From the NCBI RefSeq assembly GCF_004745575.1, contig NZ_RPEM01000009.1, forward strand, positions 124,001-188,000: a stretch of 64,000 nt of DNA. The letters run 5' to 3'. The first letter of the stretch is position 1. Each line of letters opens with the position of its first letter. The DNA comes from Pseudotabrizicola sediminis. GTDB lineage: Bacteria; Pseudomonadota; Alphaproteobacteria; Rhodobacterales; Rhodobacteraceae. Of this stretch, positions 8,167 through 15,879 are shown piece after piece. A program made the position numbers and the translations under genes. Below the pieces are notes generated by a model that worked only from the letters and a program-made list of their open reading frames with translations, did not search any database and had not been told where the DNA came from.

Positions 8167-9228
8167 GTGACCATCAGCCTTCTTCTGGACCATATGGACG
8201 AGCCGACGCTGGCTGCCGCCTTCGGGCTGCTGGTCGGATCGATTTTCGGCATCGCGGCGCAGCGATCCGCCTTTTGCTTGCGGGCCGCCACGGTAGAGTT
8301 TGCGCGCGGGCACCTGGGGCCAAGGGTGGCAGTCTGGTTGCTGGCATTTTCGACCGCTCTGATCTGGGTGCAGGCCGCGCAGATGCTTGGGCTGTTCCGG
8401 GCCAGTGATGCGCGGATGATGGCAGTGGCGGGGTCCTGGTCGGGTGCTGCAATCGGCGGGCTGATGTTCGGCGCGGGCATGGTTCTGGCCCGCGGCTGTT
8501 CGGGGCGCCTTCTGGTGCTGGCGGCATCTGGCAACCTGCGGTCGGTCGTGTCGGGGCTGATCTTTGCCGTGGTGGCGCAGATGGCGCTGCATGGCTGGCT
8601 GGCCCCGCTGCGCCAGTCGCTGGCGGCGCTGTGGGTCACACCGGGGGGTCGCAATGTCGATCTGTTGGCCGGGCTGTCGCTGCCGCCCTGGGCCGGTCTT
8701 GCAACAGGGGTTGTGGCGGCGGGCGTGGCGCTGGGGATTGCCTGGCGCAACCGGATCGGGGCGCGGGTGCTTGTCTTTGCCTCGGGCGTGGGGTTTGCGG
8801 TCGCCTTGGGGTGGGGGCTGACCTTTGCCCTGTCGCAGGTGGCGTTCGAGCCGGTGGCGGTTACCTCAGCCACGTTCTCGGGGCCGTCTGCAGCGACGCT
8901 GATGTTTTTCCTGACCCCTGACCCGGAGCTGAGCTTTGATATCGGGCTGGTGCCGGGGGTGTTTCTGGGAGCCTTGCTTGCCGCCGCCTGGGCGGGCGAG
9001 CTGAAGCTGCAGGGCTTTGAAGGAGAGGGCCAGATGCGGCGGTCGATGGCGGGGGCGGCGCTGATGGGGTTCGGGGCGATGCTGGCCGGGGGCTGTGCGA
9101 TCGGGGCCGGGGTTACTGGCGGGTCGATCTTTGTGGCGACGGCCTGGCTTGCGTTAGGGTCAATGTGGGTGGGCGCTGTCCTGACCGACTTTCTGGTCGA
9201 TCAGGGTGGGGCAAGGGTACGGCAATAG
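8167..9228 (+). CDS. YeeE/YedE-family sulfur-compound transporter
   Basis: Polytopic inner-membrane protein of about nine hydrophobic segments. It carries the conserved cysteines of the YeeE (TsuA) thiosulfate-uptake family: SAFCLRAA near residue 34, ARGCSGR near 100 and GGCAIGAG near 305. In characterised TsuA such cysteines relay thiosulfate through the pore. The GTG at 8167 with GAGG upstream is the likely start; longer in-frame extensions are not hydrophobic and look non-coding. It converges on soxH, so with the separate soxT gene the sox cluster has a YeeE transporter at each end. Exact substrate (thiosulfate, sulfite or another sulfur anion) is inferred from context. Confidence 0.82.
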   Translation: MTISLLLDHMDEPTLAAAFGLLVGSIFGIAAQRSAFCLRAATVEFARGHLGPRVAVWLLAFSTALIWVQAAQMLGLFRASDARMMAVAGSWSGAAIGGLMFGAGMVLARGCSGRLLVLAASGNLRSVVSGLIFAVVAQMALHGWLAPLRQSLAALWVTPGGRNVDLLAGLSLPPWAGLATGVVAAGVALGIAWRNRIGARVLVFASGVGFAVALGWGLTFALSQVAFEPVAVTSATFSGPSAATLMFFLTPDPELSFDIGLVPGVFLGALLAAAWAGELKLQGFEGEGQMRRSMAGAALMGFGAMLAGGCAIGAGVTGGSIFVATAWLALGSMWVGAVLTDFLVDQGGARVRQ

Positions 9229-9306
9229 GACTGCCCCCTGCGTTACAAAAGCACTGTCATTCGCCATCAATAGAGGGATTTTTGACCTCCCCCCTCCCCT
9301 TTGCGC

Positions 9307-10251
9307 CTATTCGAACTCCATCTCGGCAAAGACCACGCCTGCGTTTTTGGTGGCGAGTTCCTCGAACGTGTCGAGGTGTTGCCATTTCGACTGATCGACG
9401 TAATAGGCCCCGGCCAGATCGCCGCCCTCTTCCAGATGGGTGCCGATCTTGCTGCGCAGGTCCAGCAGATAGTCACGGGTATAGCGGGTGACCTGCGCCA
9501 GATTGGTCGGGTGGCCATGGCCGGGAATCACATAGGTAGGGTTCAGCGGCATCAGCGCCGTATCCCATGTTTCGATCCAGCAGGCGGTGCAGGTGCCCTC
9601 AAAAATCGGCGGCATGCGTTCGTGGAACGCGATGTCGCCCGCGATCATGATGCCCCATTGCGCAATCCACACCTGGGTATCGCCCGGGGAATGGGCGGGG
9701 CCGAGGTGCAGCACCTCCAGCGTGATGTCCCCCATGGTGATGGTCTTTGCATCCGTAAAGGTTTCGGTCGGCAGGGCGATCACCGTGCCTTCGGCGTTTT
9801 CACGGGCGTAGCGTTGCAGGCTGGCCAGATCCTGCGCGCTGCCATCTTCGAACTCGGCCGCCGCATCGGCATGGGCAAGGATCGGCACCCCCTGCCCTGC
9901 CCAATAGCCATTGCCCAGCATGGCATGGCCCTGCCCGTTTTCCACAATCACCAGTTTCACCGGCTGATCGGTCACCGCCCTGATTTCATCATGCAAGGCC
10001 TGCGCCAGTTTGGAACTGGCCCCGGAATTGACCACGACCACCCCGTCGCCCGTCACAATGAAGGACAGGTTGTTGTTATGGCCCGCGTTTTCATATGTCG
10101 GCGGGGCGGTGGCCCCGATGGCCGAAAACACATGCGGGATCACCTCGACCGGTTTGGAATAGAGCACCGATTGCGGGTATTGATCGGGAATATCCTCGGA
10201 CGCGATGGCCGGAGAGGCGAGCAGCAGGGCGATGAAAAGGGTGTGTTTCAT
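9307..10251 (-). CDS. soxH: SoxH: exported metallo-beta-lactamase-fold protein with altered metal site
   Basis: Last gene of the sox operon, 314 residues with a signal peptide (cleavage near residue 18). The fold is recognisable from HSPGDTQVW, GDIAFH and IPGHGHPT, which supply late metal ligands. The usual HxHxDH motif is replaced: residues 104-114 read ENGQGHAMLGN, so the two His become N105 and Q107, the Asp becomes H109 and the last His A110. Its start overlaps the soxG stop by four bases. Position and size match SoxH of Paracoccus pantotrophus, a periplasmic protein not needed for thiosulfate oxidation in vitro. The natural reaction is unknown. Confidence 0.85.
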   Translation of the reverse strand: MKHTLFIALLLASPAIASEDIPDQYPQSVLYSKPVEVIPHVFSAIGATAPPTYENAGHNNNLSFIVTGDGVVVVNSGASSKLAQALHDEIRAVTDQPVKLVIVENGQGHAMLGNGYWAGQGVPILAHADAAAEFEDGSAQDLASLQRYARENAEGTVIALPTETFTDAKTITMGDITLEVLHLGPAHSPGDTQVWIAQWGIMIAGDIAFHERMPPIFEGTCTACWIETWDTALMPLNPTYVIPGHGHPTNLAQVTRYTRDYLLDLRSKIGTHLEEGGDLAGAYYVDQSKWQHLDTFEELATKNAGVVFAEMEFE

Positions 10252-11159
10252 TCTGCAATGAACCTGTAGCCGTCGCCCGATTTCTGGGCATAGCCGATGC
10301 CGCCACCGGGCAGGTGAAAGCCGATCAGCCGCATCTGCGCCGTGCTGATCTGATCGAGCAAAGCAACACGGGTTGTCGCGGCCAGATCCTTGTCCTGATC
10401 CGAGCCCGACGCCCAGCCGGGCCGCTCAAACGCCACATGGTGATTTCCAAGCGCATCGCCCACCACCATCGCCGACTCTGACCCTGCGCGAAGTTCAAAG
10501 GCCATATGGCCCGGCGTGTGGCCGGGGGTGGCGCGCGCGGCGATGCCGGGCAGGATTTCTTCGCCATCCGACACAAAGCGCACAGCGTCGGCAATGGCCG
10601 ACAGGCGACGCTCGGCACCGATGGCAAATGTGGTGCGCGCCTCGCCGATGGTCGAGACGGTGTTCGGGTCGGTCCAATAATTGAATTCCGCCTGTCCGAT
10701 CAGGTATTCTGCATTGGGGAAGACCAAATCGTCAAAGTCATCTAGCAGCCCCCAAAGGTGATCGGGGTGGCCGTGGGTAAAGACGACATGGGTAATGTCA
10801 TCGGTGGTCAGACCTGCGGCATCCAGCGCCTCGGCCAGTTTGCCCGCCGATGGCTGGAAGTCGGGGCCAGCGCCTACGTCGAACAGCACGGTGTTGGTCC
10901 CGTCGCGCATCAGGGTGACATTGCAGGGCGGCGTCAGCTGATCGGTCGGCAGGCCATGGGCAGCGACGATCTGCGCCATTTCCTCTTGCGGCATGCCGCC
11001 AAGGATGAAGTCGCCCGGCAGGACCAGATTGCCGTCAGACAGGGTGTCGATCTGGATCGCCCCCAGCGTGAGGCTGGACGCAGCCCAGAGGCGGCGCGGC
11101 GCGAAGGGAAGCGCCAGAGCGGCGGCGGCAGAGGTGAGGATATGGCGACGGGTCAGCAT
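10248..11159 (-). CDS. soxG: SoxG: exported metallo-beta-lactamase-fold hydrolase
   Basis: 303 residues, the length reported for Paracoccus SoxG. The N-terminus MLTRRHIL followed by a hydrophobic run is a Tat-like signal. The complete zinc motif HGHPDH lies at residues 119-124, with GHTPGHM and GDALGNHH supplying the remaining ligands, so unlike its neighbour SoxH this copy should be catalytically competent. The frame extends upstream to 11360, but the ATG at 11159 marks the signal peptide. It is translationally coupled to soxH by ATGA. A thiol-ester or persulfide hydrolase role in the periplasm is suggested by fold and context only. Confidence 0.85.
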   Translation of the reverse strand: MLTRRHILTSAAAALALPFAPRRLWAASSLTLGAIQIDTLSDGNLVLPGDFILGGMPQEEMAQIVAAHGLPTDQLTPPCNVTLMRDGTNTVLFDVGAGPDFQPSAGKLAEALDAAGLTTDDITHVVFTHGHPDHLWGLLDDFDDLVFPNAEYLIGQAEFNYWTDPNTVSTIGEARTTFAIGAERRLSAIADAVRFVSDGEEILPGIAARATPGHTPGHMAFELRAGSESAMVVGDALGNHHVAFERPGWASGSDQDKDLAATTRVALLDQISTAQMRLIGFHLPGGGIGYAQKSGDGYRFIAE

Positions 11160-11223
11160 GGTGGGCCTTTCAAGCGAGAGCAGGCGGGCACCACAAGCGC
11201 CCGCCCGTTGGGAAGGAACGTTG

Positions 11224-12489
11224 TTAGCCGAACATGTCGGCGGTGATGCCCGAGTACCAGCCGAGGCTTTCCTCATAGGTTCCCTTGCGCAGGGCGGCGT
11301 CTTCGCCGGTGGCACTGATGAAGCTTTCGACCGAGGCGATCTTTTCCGGGGTGGGTTCATAAGAAGCCCCGACCTTCACCCCGTCGTCGGGCGCGATCAG
11401 GGACCAGCAGGTGTTGGAGTATTTCGCCGGAAACACCTTGGACCCAAGCAGCTCGCCCCGGATCGACATGGCAGCGACCTTGGCCTGCGAATTGGCAGAA
11501 TAGCCAGATTTCGGCATATCGCCCTGCGCACTGGAATCGCCCAGCACATAGACGTTTTCATCGGCCTTGGTTTTCATGCTGTCGGGGTGTACCGGGGCCC
11601 AGCCAGACTCGTCCGTGACCCCGGCGATGGCGGCAATCTTGCCTGCGATCTGCGCCGGAATGACGTTGCAGACATCGACCTTTTGCACCTCGCCCTCAAC
11701 CACGATTTCCATGGTGTCGGGGCGCACCTCGACCGCGCCGCCGCCAAATTCGGGGCCAACCCAGCTGATCATACCGTCATAATGCTTGCCCCAGCCTTCC
11801 TCGAACAGCGCCTTCTTCGAGAAATTCTCTTTCGGATCAAGAACAAGGATCTTGGCGGTGGGGTTGGTCTGTTTCAGCAGATGCGCGACCATGCTGACCC
11901 TTTCATAGGGGCCGGGCGGGCAGCGGTAGGGGTTTGGCGGCGCGATCATGGCGAATGTGCCGCCCTGCGGCATCGACTCGACCATGGATTTCAGAAGCTG
12001 GGTCTGCGGCCCCGCCTTGTAGGCGTGCGGCATGATCTCGGCATGGTCTTCTGCGGTCCAGCCGGGGACGGCCCCATCACGGAAGTCGATGCCGGGCGAC
12101 AGGATCAGCCGGTCATAGGGCACGGTCTGCCCGCCCGCCAGCGTGACGGTCTTGGCGGTGCGGTCAACGCCGGTGGCCATGTCGGTGATGACGGTGACGC
12201 CGCCTGCGGCGATGGTGTCATAGCCGTGCTGGAGACTTTCAAAATCACGGAAGCCGCCGAGGTAGAGGTTCGAGAAAAAGCAGGTGGTGTAGACCGGATT
12301 GGCCTCGATCAGGGTAACGTCAAGTGCGCCCGCGCTGTCCTTGGCCAGATAGCGCGCGGCGGTGGCCCCACCTGCCCCGCCGCCGATGACGACAACGCGC
12401 GGTTTGGCCTGCCCCCAGACCATGGGGGCCGACAGGAACGCGGCGGTGGAGAGACCAGTGCCGATGAAGTGGCGTCTGTTCAGGGTCAT
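11224..12489 (-). CDS. soxF: SoxF: flavocytochrome c sulfide dehydrogenase-type flavoprotein
   Basis: A 421-residue periplasmic flavoprotein related to the FccB subunit of sulfide dehydrogenase. It has a Tat signal (NRRHFIGTG), the FAD-binding motif GGGAGG at residues 36-41, and Cys70 (VYTTCFFSN) at the position that binds FAD covalently in FccB. Cysteines in YRCPPGPYE and SNTCWS match the redox disulfide pair. GGAGGA lies six bases before the ATG at 12489. It is paired with the diheme cytochrome SoxE immediately upstream. In Paracoccus SoxF has sulfide dehydrogenase activity and increases the rate of the Sox reaction. Confidence 0.93.
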   Translation of the reverse strand: MTLNRRHFIGTGLSTAAFLSAPMVWGQAKPRVVVIGGGAGGATAARYLAKDSAGALDVTLIEANPVYTTCFFSNLYLGGFRDFESLQHGYDTIAAGGVTVITDMATGVDRTAKTVTLAGGQTVPYDRLILSPGIDFRDGAVPGWTAEDHAEIMPHAYKAGPQTQLLKSMVESMPQGGTFAMIAPPNPYRCPPGPYERVSMVAHLLKQTNPTAKILVLDPKENFSKKALFEEGWGKHYDGMISWVGPEFGGGAVEVRPDTMEIVVEGEVQKVDVCNVIPAQIAGKIAAIAGVTDESGWAPVHPDSMKTKADENVYVLGDSSAQGDMPKSGYSANSQAKVAAMSIRGELLGSKVFPAKYSNTCWSLIAPDDGVKVGASYEPTPEKIASVESFISATGEDAALRKGTYEESLGWYSGITADMFG

Positions 12490-12539
12490 GTGAAATCCTC
12501 CCATGTGATGTGAAGGGGGCGGTTCGGCCGCTCCTCTGG

Positions 12540-13244
12540 TCATTCAAGTGTCGCGAAATAGGCGGCGAGAGCGGCGATTTCGTCGTTGGACAGGCGGCTG
12601 GCCATCATTTGCATAACGGGGTGCGGGCGCAGTTTTGATTTGTAGGCGTGCATGGCGACGACGAAATCTTCGGCGGGCCACTGGGTGATCGATGGGATGC
12701 CCGCATCGGTGCCGTCTGTGCGGTGACAGGTTGCGCATTCGGACGAAAGGTAAGCACCGTAGTCCGGGTCGCCCTGAATGGCGAGGATGGCAGGGTCGAG
12801 GCCGGGTTCGGTCTTGCGCGCCGTTGGTTCGGATTCGGGGATATTGGCCGGTTGGTCGGAATAGTTGCGCAAGAACGCCATCAGGTCGGCGCGGGCAGTG
12901 GCATCGGCCAGGCCGCGATAGTTCATCCGGGTGCCGGAAACGAGGGCATTTGGGTTTTCGACATAGGCATCAAGCGTTTGCAGCGTCCACGTCAGGCCGT
13001 CATTGCCCATGCGGATGATGGATTTCGAATATTTGAAACCGGGGACGGTCCCTGCCCTGCGGCCAAAGATATTGCTCAGGGTGGGGCCGACGCGGTTTGT
13101 CGCCCCCGCGCCGATCTGGTGGCAGGCCTTGCACTGGTGGTCAAACAGCGTGGCACCGCGGGCGGGGTCGCCGATGCTGTCGGCGGCAAGGGGGGCGGCG
13201 GGGGCCGCAAGGAGCGTCAGGGCGAGGAACCAGTGCCGCGCCAT
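12540..13244 (-). CDS. soxE: SoxE: diheme cytochrome c
   Basis: A 234-residue periplasmic cytochrome with a signal peptide and two heme-attachment motifs, CKACH (residues 38-42) and CATCH (170-174). The first half is a cytochrome c2-like domain (GPTLSNIFGRRAGTVPGFKYSKSI); the second is a shorter class I domain. It is the electron acceptor of SoxF, encoded 50 bases downstream, and lies six bases after soxD. Spacing and strand put it inside the soxX-to-soxH operon. Confidence 0.92.
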   Translation of the reverse strand: MARHWFLALTLLAAPAAPLAADSIGDPARGATLFDHQCKACHQIGAGATNRVGPTLSNIFGRRAGTVPGFKYSKSIIRMGNDGLTWTLQTLDAYVENPNALVSGTRMNYRGLADATARADLMAFLRNYSDQPANIPESEPTARKTEPGLDPAILAIQGDPDYGAYLSSECATCHRTDGTDAGIPSITQWPAEDFVVAMHAYKSKLRPHPVMQMMASRLSNDEIAALAAYFATLE

Positions 13245-13250
13245 GCCAAC

Positions 13251-14612
13251 TCAGCCCCCGAGGCTTGCCAGATAGGCGATGACCGCCGCGCGCTCCTCGG
13301 CGGATTTCAGACCGGCGAAGGCCATTCGGGTGCCTTTCATGAAGCTGCGTGGGTTTTCGAGGAAGGCGTCGAGGTTTGCCTCGTCCCAGACCAAACCGGC
13401 TTCGGCCATTGTCAGCAGGGGTTTGGAGTATTTGAAGCCATCCACCACCCCAGCCTTGTCGCCGACGATGCCGTTGAGCGTGGGGCCAACGGCGTTCTTG
13501 GCGTCTTCGCCGACCTTGTGGCAGGAAGAGCATTTTTTGAACACCGTCTCGCCTGCGGCGATCAGGGCCGGGTCTGCTGCGGCAGAGATGATCGCCTCTG
13601 GCACGGCGGCGGGTTCTGCGGCAGGTTCTGCGGCCTGTGCCGGTGCCTCGGCAACCGCCTCGGCGGTGGGTTCGGCAGCGGCAGGTGCCTCGGCAACAAC
13701 GGCCTCGGCGGGCACTGCCGCTGTCTGGGTCATCGGCGGTGCGGCTGCGCCAGCTGTGCTGGCCGCCAGAGCTGGCAGAGTTCCGGCGGGTTTACCGGTT
13801 TCATCCATTGGCGTCACCTTCAGGTCGATGGCGCGTTTGGTCACCTGCGGCGTGGCAGGCAGGCAGTTTTCCATGCAGGGCTCATCGGTGAAGAGCGGAT
13901 ACTCTGCCTGCGCCCGGTCGTCTTCGTAAAAGCCATCGGCGTTCGGCATCACGATCGACGTGAAATTCTCGTTCGTCAGAACGAAGTCGTCTTCGACGAT
14001 ACCGTTCGAATAAAGCAGGAACGCCGTGATCGCGTAGGTGTCGTCCGGTGTCAGGGTCTGTGCCCCGCCAAAGGGCATAGAGCGGTGAACATAGTCGAAC
14101 ACGGTCGAGAGGTAGGGCCAGTAGCTGCCCACGGTCTTGACCGGGCGGGGATCGGTCAGGGAGTTGTTGCCCCCTGCCAGCACGGGCCAACTGTCGAGCC
14201 CTTCGGCAAAGTCACCGTGGCACGAAGCGCAGGCGGTGCTGAACACCTCATCCCCGGTTTCGACATCGCCCGAGCCGACAGGCAGGCCGGTGCCATCGGG
14301 CAGCACGGCGACATCCCAGGCGTCGATCTCTTCGGTCAGGGCGGCGCGGCCAAGACCAAGGGGGGTGCCGGTCATGGCGGCAGGAACCACCTGTGCCGGC
14401 GCTGGGGCCGGTTCAACCGGCGCGGCTTGGGCGACTTGGGGGGCCGCTGTTTCAGCCTGGGCCGGGGTTTCGGCACTGGCGGCACCCATCGGCTGGCCGA
14501 CGGCTTCGCCGGGGGCGTGGCCGGTGGTGGCCATCAGAACGGCGGCGACTGTGGCGACCGAGGCCCAGCTTGTCACCAGAAGGATGGTCGGGAACTCAAG
14601 CGATTTCGACAT
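13251..14612 (-). CDS. soxD: SoxD: diheme cytochrome c subunit of Sox sulfane dehydrogenase
   Basis: Electron-accepting partner of SoxC. After an N-terminal membrane or signal segment comes an Ala/Pro-rich stretch (about residues 40-80), heme domain 1 with CASCH (128-132), a second low-complexity Ala/Pro/Glu linker (about 283-340) and heme domain 2 with CSSCH (361-365). At 453 residues it is longer than typical SoxD because of the two linkers. The ATG at 14612 has GGAGAGG upstream and overlaps the soxC end by 17 bases; the frame is open further up, but that part is antisense-like. SoxCD oxidises the outer sulfane sulfur on SoxY, giving six electrons per thiosulfate. Confidence 0.92.
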   Translation of the reverse strand: MSKSLEFPTILLVTSWASVATVAAVLMATTGHAPGEAVGQPMGAASAETPAQAETAAPQVAQAAPVEPAPAPAQVVPAAMTGTPLGLGRAALTEEIDAWDVAVLPDGTGLPVGSGDVETGDEVFSTACASCHGDFAEGLDSWPVLAGGNNSLTDPRPVKTVGSYWPYLSTVFDYVHRSMPFGGAQTLTPDDTYAITAFLLYSNGIVEDDFVLTNENFTSIVMPNADGFYEDDRAQAEYPLFTDEPCMENCLPATPQVTKRAIDLKVTPMDETGKPAGTLPALAASTAGAAAPPMTQTAAVPAEAVVAEAPAAAEPTAEAVAEAPAQAAEPAAEPAAVPEAIISAAADPALIAAGETVFKKCSSCHKVGEDAKNAVGPTLNGIVGDKAGVVDGFKYSKPLLTMAEAGLVWDEANLDAFLENPRSFMKGTRMAFAGLKSAEERAAVIAYLASLGG

Positions 14613-15858
14613 TCTCGACCTCTCCGTCAGCGCGCACCCACCAGACCTGGATGGCGTTGTTGTGGTAAACGTTGTTGGTGCCGCGAATATCGCGCAGCGC
14701 CTGCTTGGTGGGCTGGACATAGCCGGTTTCATCCACCGCGCGGGACAGGATGAACATCTCGGACCCGTCCCAGTTCATGTCGTAGTGGAACCGGGTCAGC
14801 GCCTTGGTTTTCGCATCGCCGGAAATACGGGCGGGGGCCCAGCTGTTGCCACCATCGGTTGACACGTCGACGCGGGTGACGCGGCCATTGCCGCTCCACG
14901 CCAGCCCGGTGATGACCAGCGGGCCAGCGCCATGGCGGATCGGGGCCTGCGGGCTGGGCGAGGTGATGACGGATTTGGCATCCATCACCCATGTCCATTT
15001 GCGGGCGCGCCCGTCTGGCATCAGATCAGTGTATTTCGAGGTTTCCTCGCGGCTTTGCACGGCCTGATCGTAAACGGCAATGCGGCGGATCCATTTGACC
15101 CACATGTTGCCTTCCCAACCCGGCACGACCAGCCGGACCGGATAGCCGTGCTCCTTGCGCAGCGCCTCGCCGTTGGCAAAAAAGGCGACCATCACATCAT
15201 CAAGCGCCTTTTCCAGCGGGATCGAGCGCCCGTTGGACGATGCGTCATGGCCTTCGACATAGACCCATTTTCCCGCCGTCTGCACACCCGCCTCGGCCAA
15301 CAGGTCACGCAGCATGACGCCGGTGTATTCCATGTTGTGGATCATGCCTTGGGTGAACTGGACACCTTCAAGCTGTGCGCCGCCCCATTCCATGCCGCCG
15401 TTGGCCGCGCATTCGCAAAACGCGGTGGTGATATGGCGGGGAAAGCGCATCAGGTCTTCAAAAGTGAAGACCAGCGGGCGGTCGACCAGCCCGTTGATCA
15501 TCAGGCGGTAGTCTTGTTTGGTCATGTCGATTGCGCCCGAATGGTGGCGCTCAAACGCACAGCCCTGCGGGGTGATCGTGCCTTCCAGCGCGTGGATCGG
15601 GGTGAAGTTGATGGAACTGACCGGGCTTTCGGTCAGCCATTCGACATTGCGGCGCACGACATGCGCCTCATGGCTGATCGGAGTGCCGTAGGGCGCGGCA
15701 TCGACCGGATCGCCAAAGCCTGAGGCGTAATCCTGCACTTGGGTGATCAGCGGATCGGCGGTTTGGGCATGGGCGGCAGTGGCCATCAGCCCGGCCCCCG
15801 CGGCGGCGGTGCCGCGCAGGAATGTGCGGCGCGATTGGGTAATGGGTTCGTCGGTCAT
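14596..15858 (-). CDS. soxC: SoxC: molybdopterin subunit of Sox sulfane dehydrogenase
   Basis: A 420-residue sulfite-oxidase-family molybdoenzyme. The Tat signal SRRTFLRG (residues 9-16) exports it folded with its cofactor. The cofactor-binding Cys is in ECAANGGMEWGG (Cys150). The C-terminal dimerisation domain contains GLAWSGNG and DVSTDGG, typical of the family. It forms the SoxCD complex with the next gene, whose start it overlaps. Presence of soxCD predicts complete thiosulfate oxidation to sulfate without stored sulfur globules. Confidence 0.95.
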   Translation of the reverse strand: MTDEPITQSRRTFLRGTAAAGAGLMATAAHAQTADPLITQVQDYASGFGDPVDAAPYGTPISHEAHVVRRNVEWLTESPVSSINFTPIHALEGTITPQGCAFERHHSGAIDMTKQDYRLMINGLVDRPLVFTFEDLMRFPRHITTAFCECAANGGMEWGGAQLEGVQFTQGMIHNMEYTGVMLRDLLAEAGVQTAGKWVYVEGHDASSNGRSIPLEKALDDVMVAFFANGEALRKEHGYPVRLVVPGWEGNMWVKWIRRIAVYDQAVQSREETSKYTDLMPDGRARKWTWVMDAKSVITSPSPQAPIRHGAGPLVITGLAWSGNGRVTRVDVSTDGGNSWAPARISGDAKTKALTRFHYDMNWDGSEMFILSRAVDETGYVQPTKQALRDIRGTNNVYHNNAIQVWWVRADGEVENVEIA

Positions 15859-15879
15859 GTGGCGAACGCTCCTGTTGTT

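Noticed and set aside
9229-9306. Terminator between the YeeE gene and soxH
   Set aside because: Only short, imperfect hairpins (GAGGG...CCCTC) are present, without a clear U-run.
12648-14753. Long open frame on the plus strand opposite soxD/soxE
   Set aside because: It is antisense to clear cytochrome genes, glycine/arginine-rich and lacks any domain; a by-product of high-GC codon use.
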